A stretch of DNA of 64,000 bases from Anaerolineae bacterium (GTDB lineage Bacteria > Chloroflexota > Anaerolineae > Promineifilales > Promineifilaceae). The stretch spans positions 1 through 64,000 of the forward strand of contig SLGK01000072.1 in the NCBI GenBank assembly GCA_007123775.1, read 5' to 3'. Position numbers and translations under genes: made by a program. Of the stretch, positions 1 through 7,719 are shown piece after piece. Numbering within the stretch: the stretch's first letter is position 1; every line of letters begins with the position of its first letter. The notes beneath the pieces were generated by a model, which was not told the DNA's origin, made no database searches, and worked only from the letters and a program-made list of their open reading frames with translations.

Positions 1-2
1 AT

Positions 3-254
3 GTTCATACATTTACCAATTTGGGTTTTAATTATGGTCTGCTTGCTGGCTGTGGCGGTGAAGGTGGCGGTGGTGGCGTACCGATGGGTGTGTACTGCTA
101 TAATCCACAATGGCGTGATACCCTGGCTAATGGCCTTAATTGGAATCTCTATAACTATAATTACACTCAGATAAATAGTCTTGTACCACCTCATCAGTAT
201 TGTGTACTTGGAGGATTTACAACATACGGTAGTTACTCATATAAGTGCAACTAA
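3..254 (+). CDS. 3' end of an unknown Gly/Tyr-rich protein (partial)
   Basis: The frame is open from the window edge to a TAA at 252-254. A TTG at 21 is possible but has no ribosome-binding site, so I read this as the tail of a longer gene. The residues are low in charge: a Gly-rich run (GGEGGGGGVP) followed by a Tyr/Asn/Trp-rich segment with Cys residues near the end, as in secreted or surface proteins. No family is recognised. It lies 39 bp before the secreted protein at 294 on the same strand and could share its transcript. It may also be a chance open frame. Confidence 0.3.
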   Translation, partial: VHTFTNLGFNYGLLAGCGGEGGGGGVPMGVYCYNPQWRDTLANGLNWNLYNYNYTQINSLVPPHQYCVLGGFTTYGSYSYKCN

Positions 255-293
255 AGATCAGCAAGTGTACGTAGATTATAAGGGGAACCTAAA

Positions 294-863
294 ATGAGAA
301 TTTTGAAGAAAAAGAGCGCATATATAATTGCTATTTTGTTGGGTGTGCTGGGGGGAATTGTTGCTTCAATCTCGATAACAGCAACCGCTTCACCATCTTT
401 AACCGGTTCTATCCCCCCGCCGACACCACCACCGACACCAACCCCAGGCCCACCCCCCCCAATCATGACGCCTGAGCCACTAGACAACCCGATCAGCAGC
501 GAAGTTGAAGCGCTGGAGTGGGTTATCTATTATGATGCTGCCTGGAGTACCCATACAGAAGCCTGGGACGCCGACACGCTACACAGGGAACCAGGTCGTA
601 TTCAGATTCAAGCTTTTGATAGCCGTATGGAGGAGATAAGAGACGCCGGACGACCAGTTAATATCCCCTCTGAGTCACCCGCTGAGCGCGGCCCTGTATG
701 GCGGATAACGATTCAGGGTGAGGTGCGTGTATCTATGTTAGGTATGGGTGCCCCTAAAAATGCCACCTATGATGGAGTTACCTATGTTATCGCTAAAAAC
801 ACTGGTTATCTCCTGTCAATTCGACCCGGAAAAATGATAGATCCCGGCGAAGAGTGGGAATAA
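294..863 (+). CDS. small secreted or membrane-anchored protein with Pro/Thr linker
   Basis: 189 residues. The N-terminus has basic residues (MRILKKK) and then a hydrophobic segment at about residues 9-30, a signal peptide or anchor. A Pro/Thr-rich linker (about 40-65) follows, the usual stalk in this genome. The remaining ~120 residues are a globular, acidic domain without a recognised family. AGGGGAA about 8 nt upstream of the ATG serves as ribosome-binding site. A strong inverted repeat (914-948) follows and probably ends this transcript. Role unknown; exported location is inferred from the N-terminus. Confidence 0.6.
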   Translation: MRILKKKSAYIIAILLGVLGGIVASISITATASPSLTGSIPPPTPPPTPTPGPPPPIMTPEPLDNPISSEVEALEWVIYYDAAWSTHTEAWDADTLHREPGRIQIQAFDSRMEEIRDAGRPVNIPSESPAERGPVWRITIQGEVRVSMLGMGAPKNATYDGVTYVIAKNTGYLLSIRPGKMIDPGEEWE

Positions 864-913
864 GACGTAACTGTTGAGATATAGGTCTACTGAAATAATG
901 GATAAAGTTTGAG

Positions 914-948
914 GCAGAGAAGCAGAGATTTTTCCTCTGCTTCTCTGC
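914..948. terminator. 14-bp perfect hairpin between convergent genes
   Basis: GCAGAGAAGCAGAG (914-927) pairs perfectly with 935-948 around a 7-nt loop containing TTTTT. It lies between the plus-strand gene ending at 863 and the minus-strand exporter ending at 958, so it can act as a bidirectional terminator. The arm is made of the repeated word GCAGAGAA, the same design as the other word hairpins in this window. Confidence 0.6.
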
Positions 949-957
949 TCCTCTGTG

Positions 958-2814
958 TTACTTTTGCAGCGTTAACCCTAACGTAGGCAAACGGCCGTTT
1001 TTCCCCCGGACCGAAGCAAACTGCATCTCATACAGGCGATGGTATAGCCCTTGCCGGTTAAGCAGCAGCGTTTGGTGGTCCCCCTGCTCCACAATGCGCC
1101 CCTGGTCCAGGACCAGAATGTGATCGGCATTGACGATGGTACTCAGCCGGTGGGCAATCACAAACGAAGTACGGCCGGCCATCAGCCGCTCCAACGCTTC
1201 CTGAACCAACTGCTCGCTCTCGCTGTCCAGCGACGAGGTGGCCTCGTCCAGAATCAAAATGCGCGGGTCCTTAAGGATGGCGCGGGCAATGGCCACCCGC
1301 TGCCGTTGGCCGCCGCTCAGTTTGACCCCTCGCTCTCCCACCAGCGTGTCATAGCCGTCGGGCAGTTCGTTGAGGATGAAGTCGTGGGCATTGGCCGCCC
1401 GCGCCGCCGCTTCCAATTCCGCCTGCGTCGCATCTAGCTTGCCGTACAAAATATTGGCCCGCACCGTATCGGAAAAGAGAATTGTCTCCTGGGGCACAAT
1501 GCCGATCTGGTCACGCAGGCTGTGCAGCGTCACCTCGCGGATGTCGTGGCCGTCAATGGTGATGGCCCCGCCGCTGACGTCATAAAAGCGGGGAATCAGG
1601 TTAACCAGGGTGGATTTGCCCGCGCCGCTGGGACCAACCAGGGCAATTACTTGACCCGATTCGGCCGTAAAACTGACCTGACGCAAAACGGCCGTTTTCG
1701 CACTATACTCAAAGGAAACATCCCGGAAAGCAACGTGCCCTTCAACCGGCGGTAGGGGCTGTGCATCAGCGGCATCTTCAATATCAGGCCGCGTATCCAA
1801 CAGTTCAAACAATCGTTCCGCCGCCCCCAGCGCCGACTGAAATTGAGCATACAATCCCGCCAGCGACGAAATGGGCGTGGCCACCATGATGGTATAGACC
1901 AGATAAGCGACCAACCCCCCGGCCGTCAGCCGTCCGGCGATCACTTCCAGGCTGCCAAACCAAAGGGTGAAGGTAATAGAGGCAAAGGCCAGAAAACCGA
2001 TGATGGGGGCTAATACGGCCGTTACCCTGGCCCGCCACATCGCCGCTTCAAACGTCTCCTGCACACGCGCAGTGAAACGGCCGATTTCATGTGCCTCACG
2101 GGCAAACGATTTGACGATGCGAATGCCGCTGGTCGTCTCTTCCAAAACGTTGGCCGCCTCCGCCAGCTTATCCTGCACCAGTTTGGAGGCGGCCCGGATT
2201 TTGCGCCCCAGCCAGACCATCGTCAGCGTCATGATAGGGATGCCGGTCAGAATGAGCAGTGTCAGCCGCCAGTTGAGGTAAAAGAGGAAAATGGCCGATC
2301 CCAATAGCATCAACACCTGCCGCACCAGCGAAACCAGATTTTCCGTAATCGCCTGCTGCAACAGCGACACGTCGTTGGTCAGCCGCGAGACAATTTCGCC
2401 GGTGCGCCGGTCGGCGAAAAATTTGAGCGACAGCCGCTGCAAATGGGCATACAGTTCAATCCGCAGATCGGCAATGACCCGCTCCCCCACGTAGGCCACG
2501 GTCAGCCGGTGGGCAAAGCTAAAGAAGGCCTGGACCAGAAAGACAACCATCAGCCCACCCGCCAGCAGGTTGAGCATGGTCCGGTCCATGTCGATCAGGA
2601 CGGTATCGACCAGGCTTTGCACCACCAGGGGCAAAATCAGCCCCAGAGCCACGCTAAAAAGCAGGGTGATAAAAGCGACCGTCATCCATTTGAGATAGGG
2701 TCGCACGTAGGCCAGCAAGCGTTTGAACAGTTGCAGGCTTTCTTTATTGAGGGGAACGGCCGTTTTGTCAGGATCGCGCTCGTACTGCCGCCCCGCATGT
2801 CGTATTCGCATCAT
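958..2814 (-). CDS. ABC transporter, fused permease and ATPase (MsbA/LmrA type exporter)
   Basis: 618 residues, the normal length for a half-size exporter that works as a dimer in the cytoplasmic membrane. An N-terminal six-helix transmembrane domain (about 35-330) is followed by an ATPase domain: Walker A GPSGAGKS near residue 395, signature LSGGQRQR near 499, Walker B with DEATSSLD, and the switch His in VIAHRLST. The usual substrates of the family are lipids or drugs; which one is carried cannot be read from sequence. ATG at 2814 is followed by a second ATG; no strong Shine-Dalgarno is seen. It is not linked to the second exporter at 57.6 kb, which shares the architecture but has a different sequence. 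Confidence 0.9.
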   Translation of the reverse strand: MMRIRHAGRQYERDPDKTAVPLNKESLQLFKRLLAYVRPYLKWMTVAFITLLFSVALGLILPLVVQSLVDTVLIDMDRTMLNLLAGGLMVVFLVQAFFSFAHRLTVAYVGERVIADLRIELYAHLQRLSLKFFADRRTGEIVSRLTNDVSLLQQAITENLVSLVRQVLMLLGSAIFLFYLNWRLTLLILTGIPIMTLTMVWLGRKIRAASKLVQDKLAEAANVLEETTSGIRIVKSFAREAHEIGRFTARVQETFEAAMWRARVTAVLAPIIGFLAFASITFTLWFGSLEVIAGRLTAGGLVAYLVYTIMVATPISSLAGLYAQFQSALGAAERLFELLDTRPDIEDAADAQPLPPVEGHVAFRDVSFEYSAKTAVLRQVSFTAESGQVIALVGPSGAGKSTLVNLIPRFYDVSGGAITIDGHDIREVTLHSLRDQIGIVPQETILFSDTVRANILYGKLDATQAELEAAARAANAHDFILNELPDGYDTLVGERGVKLSGGQRQRVAIARAILKDPRILILDEATSSLDSESEQLVQEALERLMAGRTSFVIAHRLSTIVNADHILVLDQGRIVEQGDHQTLLLNRQGLYHRLYEMQFASVRGKNGRLPTLGLTLQK

Positions 2815-2826
2815 AGGAACGTAATG

Positions 2827-2875
2827 CGTAAAGCGTAAAACGTAATTATGCGATTGTTACGTTTTACGCTTTACG
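2827..2875. repeat. class A word hairpin (CGTAAA/TTTACG words)
   Basis: CGTAAAGCGTAAAACGTAA at 2827-2845 pairs perfectly (19 bp) with 2857-2875 across an 11-nt loop. It fills the gap between two minus-strand genes (OsmC and exporter). The same vocabulary recurs near 19.7, 51.8, 53.9 and 59.4 kb. Confidence 0.85.
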
Positions 2876-2882
2876 TTTTACG

Positions 2883-3308
2883 CTAGACTAGCGTGGCATC
2901 AACCACAATCTCCGGCCCGGCCAGGGCTTTGGAGACGGGGCAGTTTTCTTTGGCGGTAGTGACGTATTCCTGGAAAGCGTCGTTGTCAATATTGTCAACT
3001 TCTGACTCGTTGGTCAGCTCGATTTTGACAATGGTAGGGCCGCCTTCACCAACTTGCAGATGGACAACGGCCGTTGTTTCCACACTGGTGGGCGGATAGC
3101 CGTTGTTGGTGAGAACGGCCGCTAAGAACATCGAAAAACAGCCGGCATGGGCCGCGCCAATCAGCTCTTCGGGATTGGTCCCCGTCCCTTCGGCAAAGCG
3201 GGATTTGTGGCTGTAAGCCCCTTCAAATGCGCCGCTGCCAAAAGCCATCGTGCCGCTGCCCTCTTGCAATGTACCTTCCCATCTGGCCTGAGCCTGTCGT
3301 TTGATCAT
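2883..3308 (-). CDS. OsmC/Ohr-family peroxiredoxin
   Basis: 141 residues, full length for OsmC. The family reduces organic hydroperoxides with two cysteines, both visible here: Cys57 in HAGCFSM and Cys123 in ENCPVSKAL. The motif GTNPEELIGAAHAGCFSM is typical of the OsmC rather than the Ohr subgroup. AAGGAG lies 9 nt upstream of the ATG. Cytosolic homodimer in the family. It is separated by word hairpins from both neighbours and so is probably its own unit. Confidence 0.9.
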   Translation of the reverse strand: MIKRQAQARWEGTLQEGSGTMAFGSGAFEGAYSHKSRFAEGTGTNPEELIGAAHAGCFSMFLAAVLTNNGYPPTSVETTAVVHLQVGEGGPTIVKIELTNESEVDNIDNDAFQEYVTTAKENCPVSKALAGPEIVVDATLV

Positions 3309-3339
3309 GAGTTAAGTCTCCTTATGTTAAGCTGAAAAT

Positions 3340-3399
3340 AGTGCGTAGTACGTAGTGCGTAAGATAGAAACTTTTACGGACTACGCACTACGCACTACG
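3340..3399. repeat. class B word hairpin (TAGTGCG words)
   Basis: The left arm 3340-3362 repeats GTGCGTAGT; the right arm 3374-3399 repeats its complement ACTACGCAC. The arms pair with two mismatches. It lies between the FdhA-like gene and OsmC, both on the minus strand. Confidence 0.75.
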
Positions 3400-3401
3400 T
3401 T

Positions 3402-5573
3402 TTATAATACCTGCACCGGGTCCTTGATCGCCCCCCGGTTCAGCAATGCTTCCTGATAGCCGTCATCCCAACCTTTGGGCGGACTGGTTTTGCGGATGGA
3501 AACGGCCGTGTTTTTATAATCCGGTATTTTAGCCCGTTCATCAATGCGGTCCAATGTTAACAAATTGGCCGCTGCCTCGGCAAAATGAAAGGGGATAAAG
3601 ACGGTGCGGCGTGGCGATCGTTCCGTCACCAGCAGCCGCAATTTGATCGTGCCCCGGCGCGAGCTGACCGCTACCCAATCCCCCGTTTCTAGTTCCAATT
3701 CGGCGGCGTCAATGGGGTGCATCTCACAGGTCGCCTCCGGATAAATCTCTTCCAGGGCCGAACGGCCAGTCATCGTACTGCCGCTCCAATGGTACAACAC
3801 CCGCCCCGTGCTGAGGTTGAACGGGTAATCCTCATCCGGCTGCTCCGACTCGGTGCCGTATGCCACTTCCCAAAACTTACCCCGACCGCGCGGGAACTCT
3901 TCGGCAAACAAGAACGGCGTGCCCGGATGGTCAAAGCTGGGGCAAGGCCAATGCACACCCCCTTCCCGCTCAATCCGGTCATAATCAATGCCCCAAAAGT
4001 CGGGCGTTACCTGGCGCATCTCCTCCCATATTTCAGAAGGATGGCCGTACTCAAACCCGGCCGACAGTTTTGTCCCCAGCCGCTGCTCAATGCGCCGCCC
4101 CAGGTCGGCCAAAATATCCCAGTCAGGTCGGGAATTGCCGACTGGTTCCACCACCTTACGGCAGCGCTGAACGCGCCGGTCGGTGTTGGTGAATGTACCA
4201 TCCTTCTCGGCAAAGCTGGTGGCCGGCAAAATAACGTCGGCCATCGCCCCCGTCTCGTTGATAAAGATGTCCTGGCAGACCAAAAACTCCAACTGCTCCA
4301 GCGCGTGGCGGGCGTGTTCCAGATTAGGTTCGCTCATCATCGGATTTTCGCCCAGAACAAACATGCCCCGGATGGTATGCTGGGCCGCACCGTCCACCAT
4401 TTCGGTGGCCGTCAGCCCCGGCTTGGGGTTGAGCGTGGCCCCCCACATCTGCTCAAACTTGTGGCGAATGGCCTCATCGTCCACGCGCTGGTAGGCGGTA
4501 AAGACGTTGGGCAGGCCACCGCTGTCGGAGCAGCCCTGCACGTTGTTCTGGCCGCGCAGCGGATTCAGCCCCGTGCCCGATTTGCCCACGTGGCCACACA
4601 TCAGGGCCAGGTTGACCAGCGACAGGGTGTTGTCGGTGCCGTGGGTACTCTGGCTGATGCCCATGCCCCAGTAGATAGAAGCCCGTTCGGCCCCGGCGTA
4701 AATGCGGGCCGCTTCACGAATCGATTCGGCCGGGACACCGCTGACCTCTTCGGCCCACTCCGGCGTAAATTCTTCGAGCGATTCCAGGTATTCCTGGAAG
4801 CCTTCGGTCCGGCTCTGGATAAATTCCTCGTCGTATAGCCCTTCCTTGACGATGGTGTGGGCCATTGCCTGGAAAACGGCCACGTCGCTGCCGGGGTTTT
4901 GTTGCAGCCAGTGGGTGGCAAAGTGGGTCATGTCAATGCGGCGCGGATCGACGACGATCAATTTGGCCCCATTTTTACGCACGGCCCGCTTGAGGAAGTT
5001 GGCAATGACGGGATGGGTCTCGGTGGTGTTGGAGCCGGTAACGATGAACGCTTCCAGATTCTCCATTTCGGCAATGGAGTTGGACATGGCGCTGGAGCCG
5101 ATGGAGAGCTGCAAGCCGGTCACTGAGCCGGCGTGGCAGAGGCGGGCGCAATGATCGACGTTGTTGGTCCGAATCAAAGCCCGCATTACCTTTTGGAAAA
5201 CGTAGTTGTCTTCGTTGGTGGCTTTGGCGCTGGCGTAGCTGGCGATGGCGTCGCCACCGTGCTGCTGGGCAATACGGCTCAGCTCGTCGGCCACATAATC
5301 CAGGGCCTCATCCCAACTGGCCTCACGCCAGACCGGCTCCGCGCTGCGCCCCTCTTCACGATTGACTCGAATAAGGGGCTGCTTGACCCGGCCGGGATGC
5401 TTAACATAATCGGTGCCATAGCGCCCCTTGACACACAACATGCCGTAGTTGGGGGCGGCCTCAAAGGGGGCTTCCACTTTGTAGATGAAACCATCCTTGA
5501 CGCTCAAATTCATCTGGCAGCCCACCCCGCAGTAGGGGCAGGTGGTGCGGACTGTTTTGTCAGGGTGTAACAT
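3402..5573 (-). CDS. fdhA: molybdopterin formate dehydrogenase-type catalytic subunit (Cys form)
   Basis: 723 residues, close to E. coli FdhF. It oxidises formate to CO2, or runs in reverse, at a bis-MGD molybdenum or tungsten centre. The N-terminus carries a [4Fe-4S] site (CPYCGVGC at 12-19, a fourth Cys in MLCVKG near 47). The metal ligand is the Cys in CARLCHAG near residue 147, followed by the conserved His; there is no in-frame TGA, so this is not a selenoprotein. The C-terminal domain (from about 590, STGRVLYHWSG) binds the cofactor. There is no ferredoxin-like extension and no beta subunit nearby, so the electron partner is unknown. MoaA at 15.0 kb would serve its cofactor. Confidence 0.85.
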   Translation of the reverse strand: MLHPDKTVRTTCPYCGVGCQMNLSVKDGFIYKVEAPFEAAPNYGMLCVKGRYGTDYVKHPGRVKQPLIRVNREEGRSAEPVWREASWDEALDYVADELSRIAQQHGGDAIASYASAKATNEDNYVFQKVMRALIRTNNVDHCARLCHAGSVTGLQLSIGSSAMSNSIAEMENLEAFIVTGSNTTETHPVIANFLKRAVRKNGAKLIVVDPRRIDMTHFATHWLQQNPGSDVAVFQAMAHTIVKEGLYDEEFIQSRTEGFQEYLESLEEFTPEWAEEVSGVPAESIREAARIYAGAERASIYWGMGISQSTHGTDNTLSLVNLALMCGHVGKSGTGLNPLRGQNNVQGCSDSGGLPNVFTAYQRVDDEAIRHKFEQMWGATLNPKPGLTATEMVDGAAQHTIRGMFVLGENPMMSEPNLEHARHALEQLEFLVCQDIFINETGAMADVILPATSFAEKDGTFTNTDRRVQRCRKVVEPVGNSRPDWDILADLGRRIEQRLGTKLSAGFEYGHPSEIWEEMRQVTPDFWGIDYDRIEREGGVHWPCPSFDHPGTPFLFAEEFPRGRGKFWEVAYGTESEQPDEDYPFNLSTGRVLYHWSGSTMTGRSALEEIYPEATCEMHPIDAAELELETGDWVAVSSRRGTIKLRLLVTERSPRRTVFIPFHFAEAAANLLTLDRIDERAKIPDYKNTAVSIRKTSPPKGWDDGYQEALLNRGAIKDPVQVL

Positions 5574-5596
5574 AATTTACCTCGTCCCAGAAATTC

Positions 5597-6016
5597 TTAC
5601 AGAAAATGGTGGAGCAGGCTATACAGTCCTGCCCCTAAAGCTATGACTCCTATAGAGCAAAGCAGAGGTGTAATGATCCGGACCTGCCATAACCAAAACT
5701 TATTGGGTAAAGTTGAAAACCACCATTTGCCTAGTCCACCAATTGCCGTTGAAGTAAGCAGTTCAACATACTCATCAGCAGTCCTTGTCCAGGCAACTAT
5801 CGTATTAGCAACCCCCAAAATCACACAGGTTAGGCCAGCAAATGAAATAAAGAGTGCGTCGACAACTGGTTGCAGAACCCATCCACCACCTGGTGGGCTT
5901 ATCGGGATTTCTGTTTCAGGGCGGATAGCCAGATCGTAGACCATAAAACTAAAAAAGAAGACGAAGTAAACTGCTATTGTTGCGTAATTGAGTTGTTTGA
6001 ACGTTTTGTCGCTCAT
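5597..6016 (-). CDS. small membrane protein, unknown
   Basis: 139 residues from ATG 6016 (MSDKTFKQ). An upstream in-frame ATG at 6079 would add 21 residues with no membrane or domain features, so I prefer 6016. Three or four hydrophobic segments are visible (around residues 12-30, 50-75, 105-135). The stretch lacks the ACGGCCGT palindrome and is AT-richer than its neighbours, which suggests a younger or poorly expressed gene. No family recognised. Confidence 0.55.
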   Translation of the reverse strand: MSDKTFKQLNYATIAVYFVFFFSFMVYDLAIRPETEIPISPPGGGWVLQPVVDALFISFAGLTCVILGVANTIVAWTRTADEYVELLTSTAIGGLGKWWFSTLPNKFWLWQVRIITPLLCSIGVIALGAGLYSLLHHFL

Positions 6017-6099
6017 ATCTTTATCATTATCTAGCCTGGTACAACACGGCGCAAATAGACTGCTGCTACGACCTACCATGTTACTTGAATCAACGTGTA

Positions 6100-6321
6100 C
6101 TAGCCCTTGTCATAGGCATACATGTCGATGATCATGGAGCGCATGTAGCTACCTTTGGATGAGGCTTCACGCAGTCCCTCAACCACGTCGGCCGGGACGT
6201 CGTAATAGGTGTAACGGCCGGTGCGGTTAAACAATACCTCTAACGTTTGTTCATCCGGGTCGTAGCGAAAAGCACTGATCATGCTCGAATCGGCATCTTC
6301 CCAGGCTGGTTTTTGGCTCAT
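6100..6321 (-). CDS. KTSC-domain protein
   Basis: 73 residues. The SSMISAFRYDPDEQTLEVLF...YTYYDVPADVVEGLREASSKG pattern is the KTSC fold, named for a domain found alone or fused to lysyl-tRNA synthetase and other proteins; here the Cys of KTSC is replaced (GSYMRS). Molecular role unknown. CGGAG lies about 9 nt before the ATG. It is in tandem behind smpB on the minus strand, with a possible gene fragment in between. Confidence 0.7.
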   Translation of the reverse strand: MSQKPAWEDADSSMISAFRYDPDEQTLEVLFNRTGRYTYYDVPADVVEGLREASSKGSYMRSMIIDMYAYDKG

Positions 6322-6346
6322 GGTTAAAACTCCGTTGAATGTGATT

Positions 6347-6472
6347 TTAGAGCAGATTGTAACACAGAATTATCTCTGCCGGATGCAGGCGGTGACGGAA
6401 GTGGCCGACAAGGCCGGTCGGACGGCCGTACTCACCCACCAGGATCATGTCCACGTCCGCAATCTTTGTGCT
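6347..6472 (-). pseudogene. possible C-terminal remnant of a universal-stress protein
   Basis: Read on the minus strand, the gap between smpB and the KTSC gene holds an open stretch of about 41 codons ending at TAA 6347-6349. It contains ADVDMILVGEYGRPTG, which resembles the D-x-I-V-x-G-x-x-G-R segment near the C-terminus of UspA proteins. The ATP-loop N-terminal half is absent and there is no start signal, since the frame runs into the end of smpB. I read it as a decayed fragment; a chance resemblance is possible. Confidence 0.3.
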
Positions 6473-6930
6473 TAACGGCCGTATTTTTGACGTAGGGCAC
6501 GCTCCACCTGGCGATTGGCATCGCGTTTGGCCAGGTCGGCCCGCTTGTCGAATTTCTTCTTACCACGGGCCAGGGCAACTTCGATCTTAGCCAACCCGTC
6601 TTTCAGATAAAGGCGCACAGGCACCATCGTCAGACTTTTTTGGGCCATATCGTCCAAAATCTTGCGGATTTCGCGCCGGTGGAGCAGGAGCTTGCGCGGT
6701 CGAGTTGGTTCATGATTTTCCCGGTTACCATGTTTATACTCAGCGATGTGGGCATCTACCAACCACAACTCCCCAGCACGGGGCTGCACGTAGCTGCGCT
6801 TCAAATCGACACGATTGTCCCGGACCGACTTGATTTCAGTGCCGGTCAGGACTAACCCAGCCTCATATCTGTCCAGTAACTCATAGTCAAAGTTAGCGCG
6901 TTTGTTTTTGGCAACTACCTTAATGCCCAT
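6472..6930 (-). CDS. smpB: SsrA-binding protein SmpB
   Basis: 152 residues from ATG 6930 (MGIKVVAKNKRANFDYEL); a GTG at 6954 would add eight residues but the family begins where I place it. SmpB binds tmRNA and brings it to stalled ribosomes for trans-translation. The OB-fold core (GTEIKSVRDNRVDLKRSYV) and the basic C-terminal tail (RGKKKFDKRADLAKRDANRQ) are intact. I looked for ssrA on both sides and found no tRNA-like 3' end or tag sequence in the window. Confidence 0.95.
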   Translation of the reverse strand: MGIKVVAKNKRANFDYELLDRYEAGLVLTGTEIKSVRDNRVDLKRSYVQPRAGELWLVDAHIAEYKHGNRENHEPTRPRKLLLHRREIRKILDDMAQKSLTMVPVRLYLKDGLAKIEVALARGKKKFDKRADLAKRDANRQVERALRQKYGR

Positions 6931-7173
6931 TTGTCTCTCTTTTGATTTAATCACATGAAGCTACTCTCGTGACTAAATTGACGGTTCACCTGGTGATGAC
7001 TTTACCTAGAGAACGGATAACAGTCAATCAATTCAATGCACTTTTTCACGGAATGCGGGCTGCTTCCGGGTGTGGCAGGCGGCGAGTTTAACAAGAGACA
7101 ACATGCAGTGCGGCGCACCAGCAAACGAATGGAAATGGGGCGCTGGCTACCAATACCATCAACCAAAACAAAA
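6931..7173. other. smpB leader, no gene seen
   Basis: This 243-bp stretch lies between smpB and the terminator of the small peptide gene. It has open frames in several directions but none with a ribosome-binding site or a recognisable product. It must contain the smpB promoter, since the hairpin at 7174-7203 blocks transcription from upstream; I cannot assign a convincing -35/-10 pair. Confidence 0.4.
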
Positions 7174-7203
7174 AGCAGCGACGGTCTGTAAACCGTCGCT
7201 GCT
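7174..7203 (-). terminator. intrinsic terminator of the repeat-peptide gene
   Basis: AGCAGCGACGGT (7174-7185) pairs perfectly with 7192-7203 around a 6-nt loop. Read on the minus strand, the stem is followed directly by TTTTTGTTTTGG, a classic rho-independent terminator 33 bp beyond the stop codon of the gene at 7236-7418. Confidence 0.9.
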
Positions 7204-7235
7204 TTATTGAGCAACAGGGACAAAAATACTTTACA

Positions 7236-7418
7236 TTATCCGAGCCAGCTAACGCCAGCAATCCAGCTAACGCCATCAAGCCAGCCAGCGCCAGCAATCC
7301 AGCTAACACCAGCAATCCAGCTAACACCACAGAGCCAGGTCACACCATCCACTACTAATGGAGCTACTAACACCGTAAGTAAAACTAATGTACAGACTGC
7401 CGCAAACTTCTTAATCAT
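7236..7418 (-). CDS. small secreted Trp-repeat peptide
   Basis: 60 residues, minus strand. ATG 7418 is preceded by a perfect AAGGAGG (7429-7435) at good spacing, a consensus promoter (7535-7563) and an intrinsic terminator after the stop: the signals of a real, well-expressed gene. The N-terminus is a textbook signal peptide (MIKKF, then about 17 hydrophobic residues ending VAPLVVDG). After VTWLC come five tandem hexapeptides: GVSWIA, GVSWIA, GAGWLD, GVSWIA, GVSWLG. Trp recurs every six residues, and one Cys precedes the array. The unit is 18 bp in DNA. No family known to me; it could be a surface amphipathic repeat, a self-assembling peptide or a bacteriocin-like peptide. No immunity, export or maturation gene is adjacent. 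The overlapping plus-strand frame has no start signals. Confidence 0.75.
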   Translation of the reverse strand: MIKKFAAVCTLVLLTVLVAPLVVDGVTWLCGVSWIAGVSWIAGAGWLDGVSWIAGVSWLG

Positions 7419-7534
7419 TGTCTTGTGCCTCCTTATTAAGGTTATTGACAGCTAGTTGACAGACCAGAGATGTTAGCGGCAGTCACAGGGCAAGGTTACA
7501 ATCCAACTAGCAAATACTTGTTAAAATTGGCACA

Positions 7535-7563
7535 AGTGTACCCTCTACACTTTATCAAGTCAA
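7535..7563 (-). promoter_or_regulatory. sigma-70-type promoter for the repeat-peptide gene
   Basis: On the minus strand TTGACT (7563-7558) and TACACT (7540-7535) are separated by 17 nt. Transcription would begin near 7528, giving a leader of about 110 nt before ATG 7418. Confidence 0.65.
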
Positions 7564-7719
7564 TGAAGCAATAGTGAATTTGTACTAAAGTTAAAGCCAA
7601 TTTGCAGGAAAATAAAGGTTGCCGGGTCTTACTTTCAACGGTGAGCTACCCATTTAGGCAAAGGCCAGCTACAATTAGCATAACCAAGGCGAAAACAATA
7701 AAAGGAAGTATTGCGTGCT

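Noticed and set aside
3717-4838. 373-codon plus-strand open frame over the formate dehydrogenase gene
   Set aside because: It is antisense to a complete molybdopterin enzyme with all motifs; no start signals and no recognisable product.
5120-5160. Selenocysteine in the formate dehydrogenase
   Set aside because: The codon at the metal-ligand position is a Cys codon and the frame has no internal TGA.
6931-7173. ssrA (tmRNA) next to smpB
   Set aside because: No acceptor-stem pair, no TPsiC arm or CCA end, and the gap is too short for a one-piece tmRNA.
7239-7335. 18-bp tandem repeats as a possible CRISPR
   Set aside because: No spacers, units directly adjacent and in frame within a coding sequence.
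7207-7455. Plus-strand frame with LTPAIQ repeats across the hexapeptide array
   Set aside because: It has no ribosome-binding site, no signal peptide and ends across the leader of the minus-strand gene, which has all expression signals.
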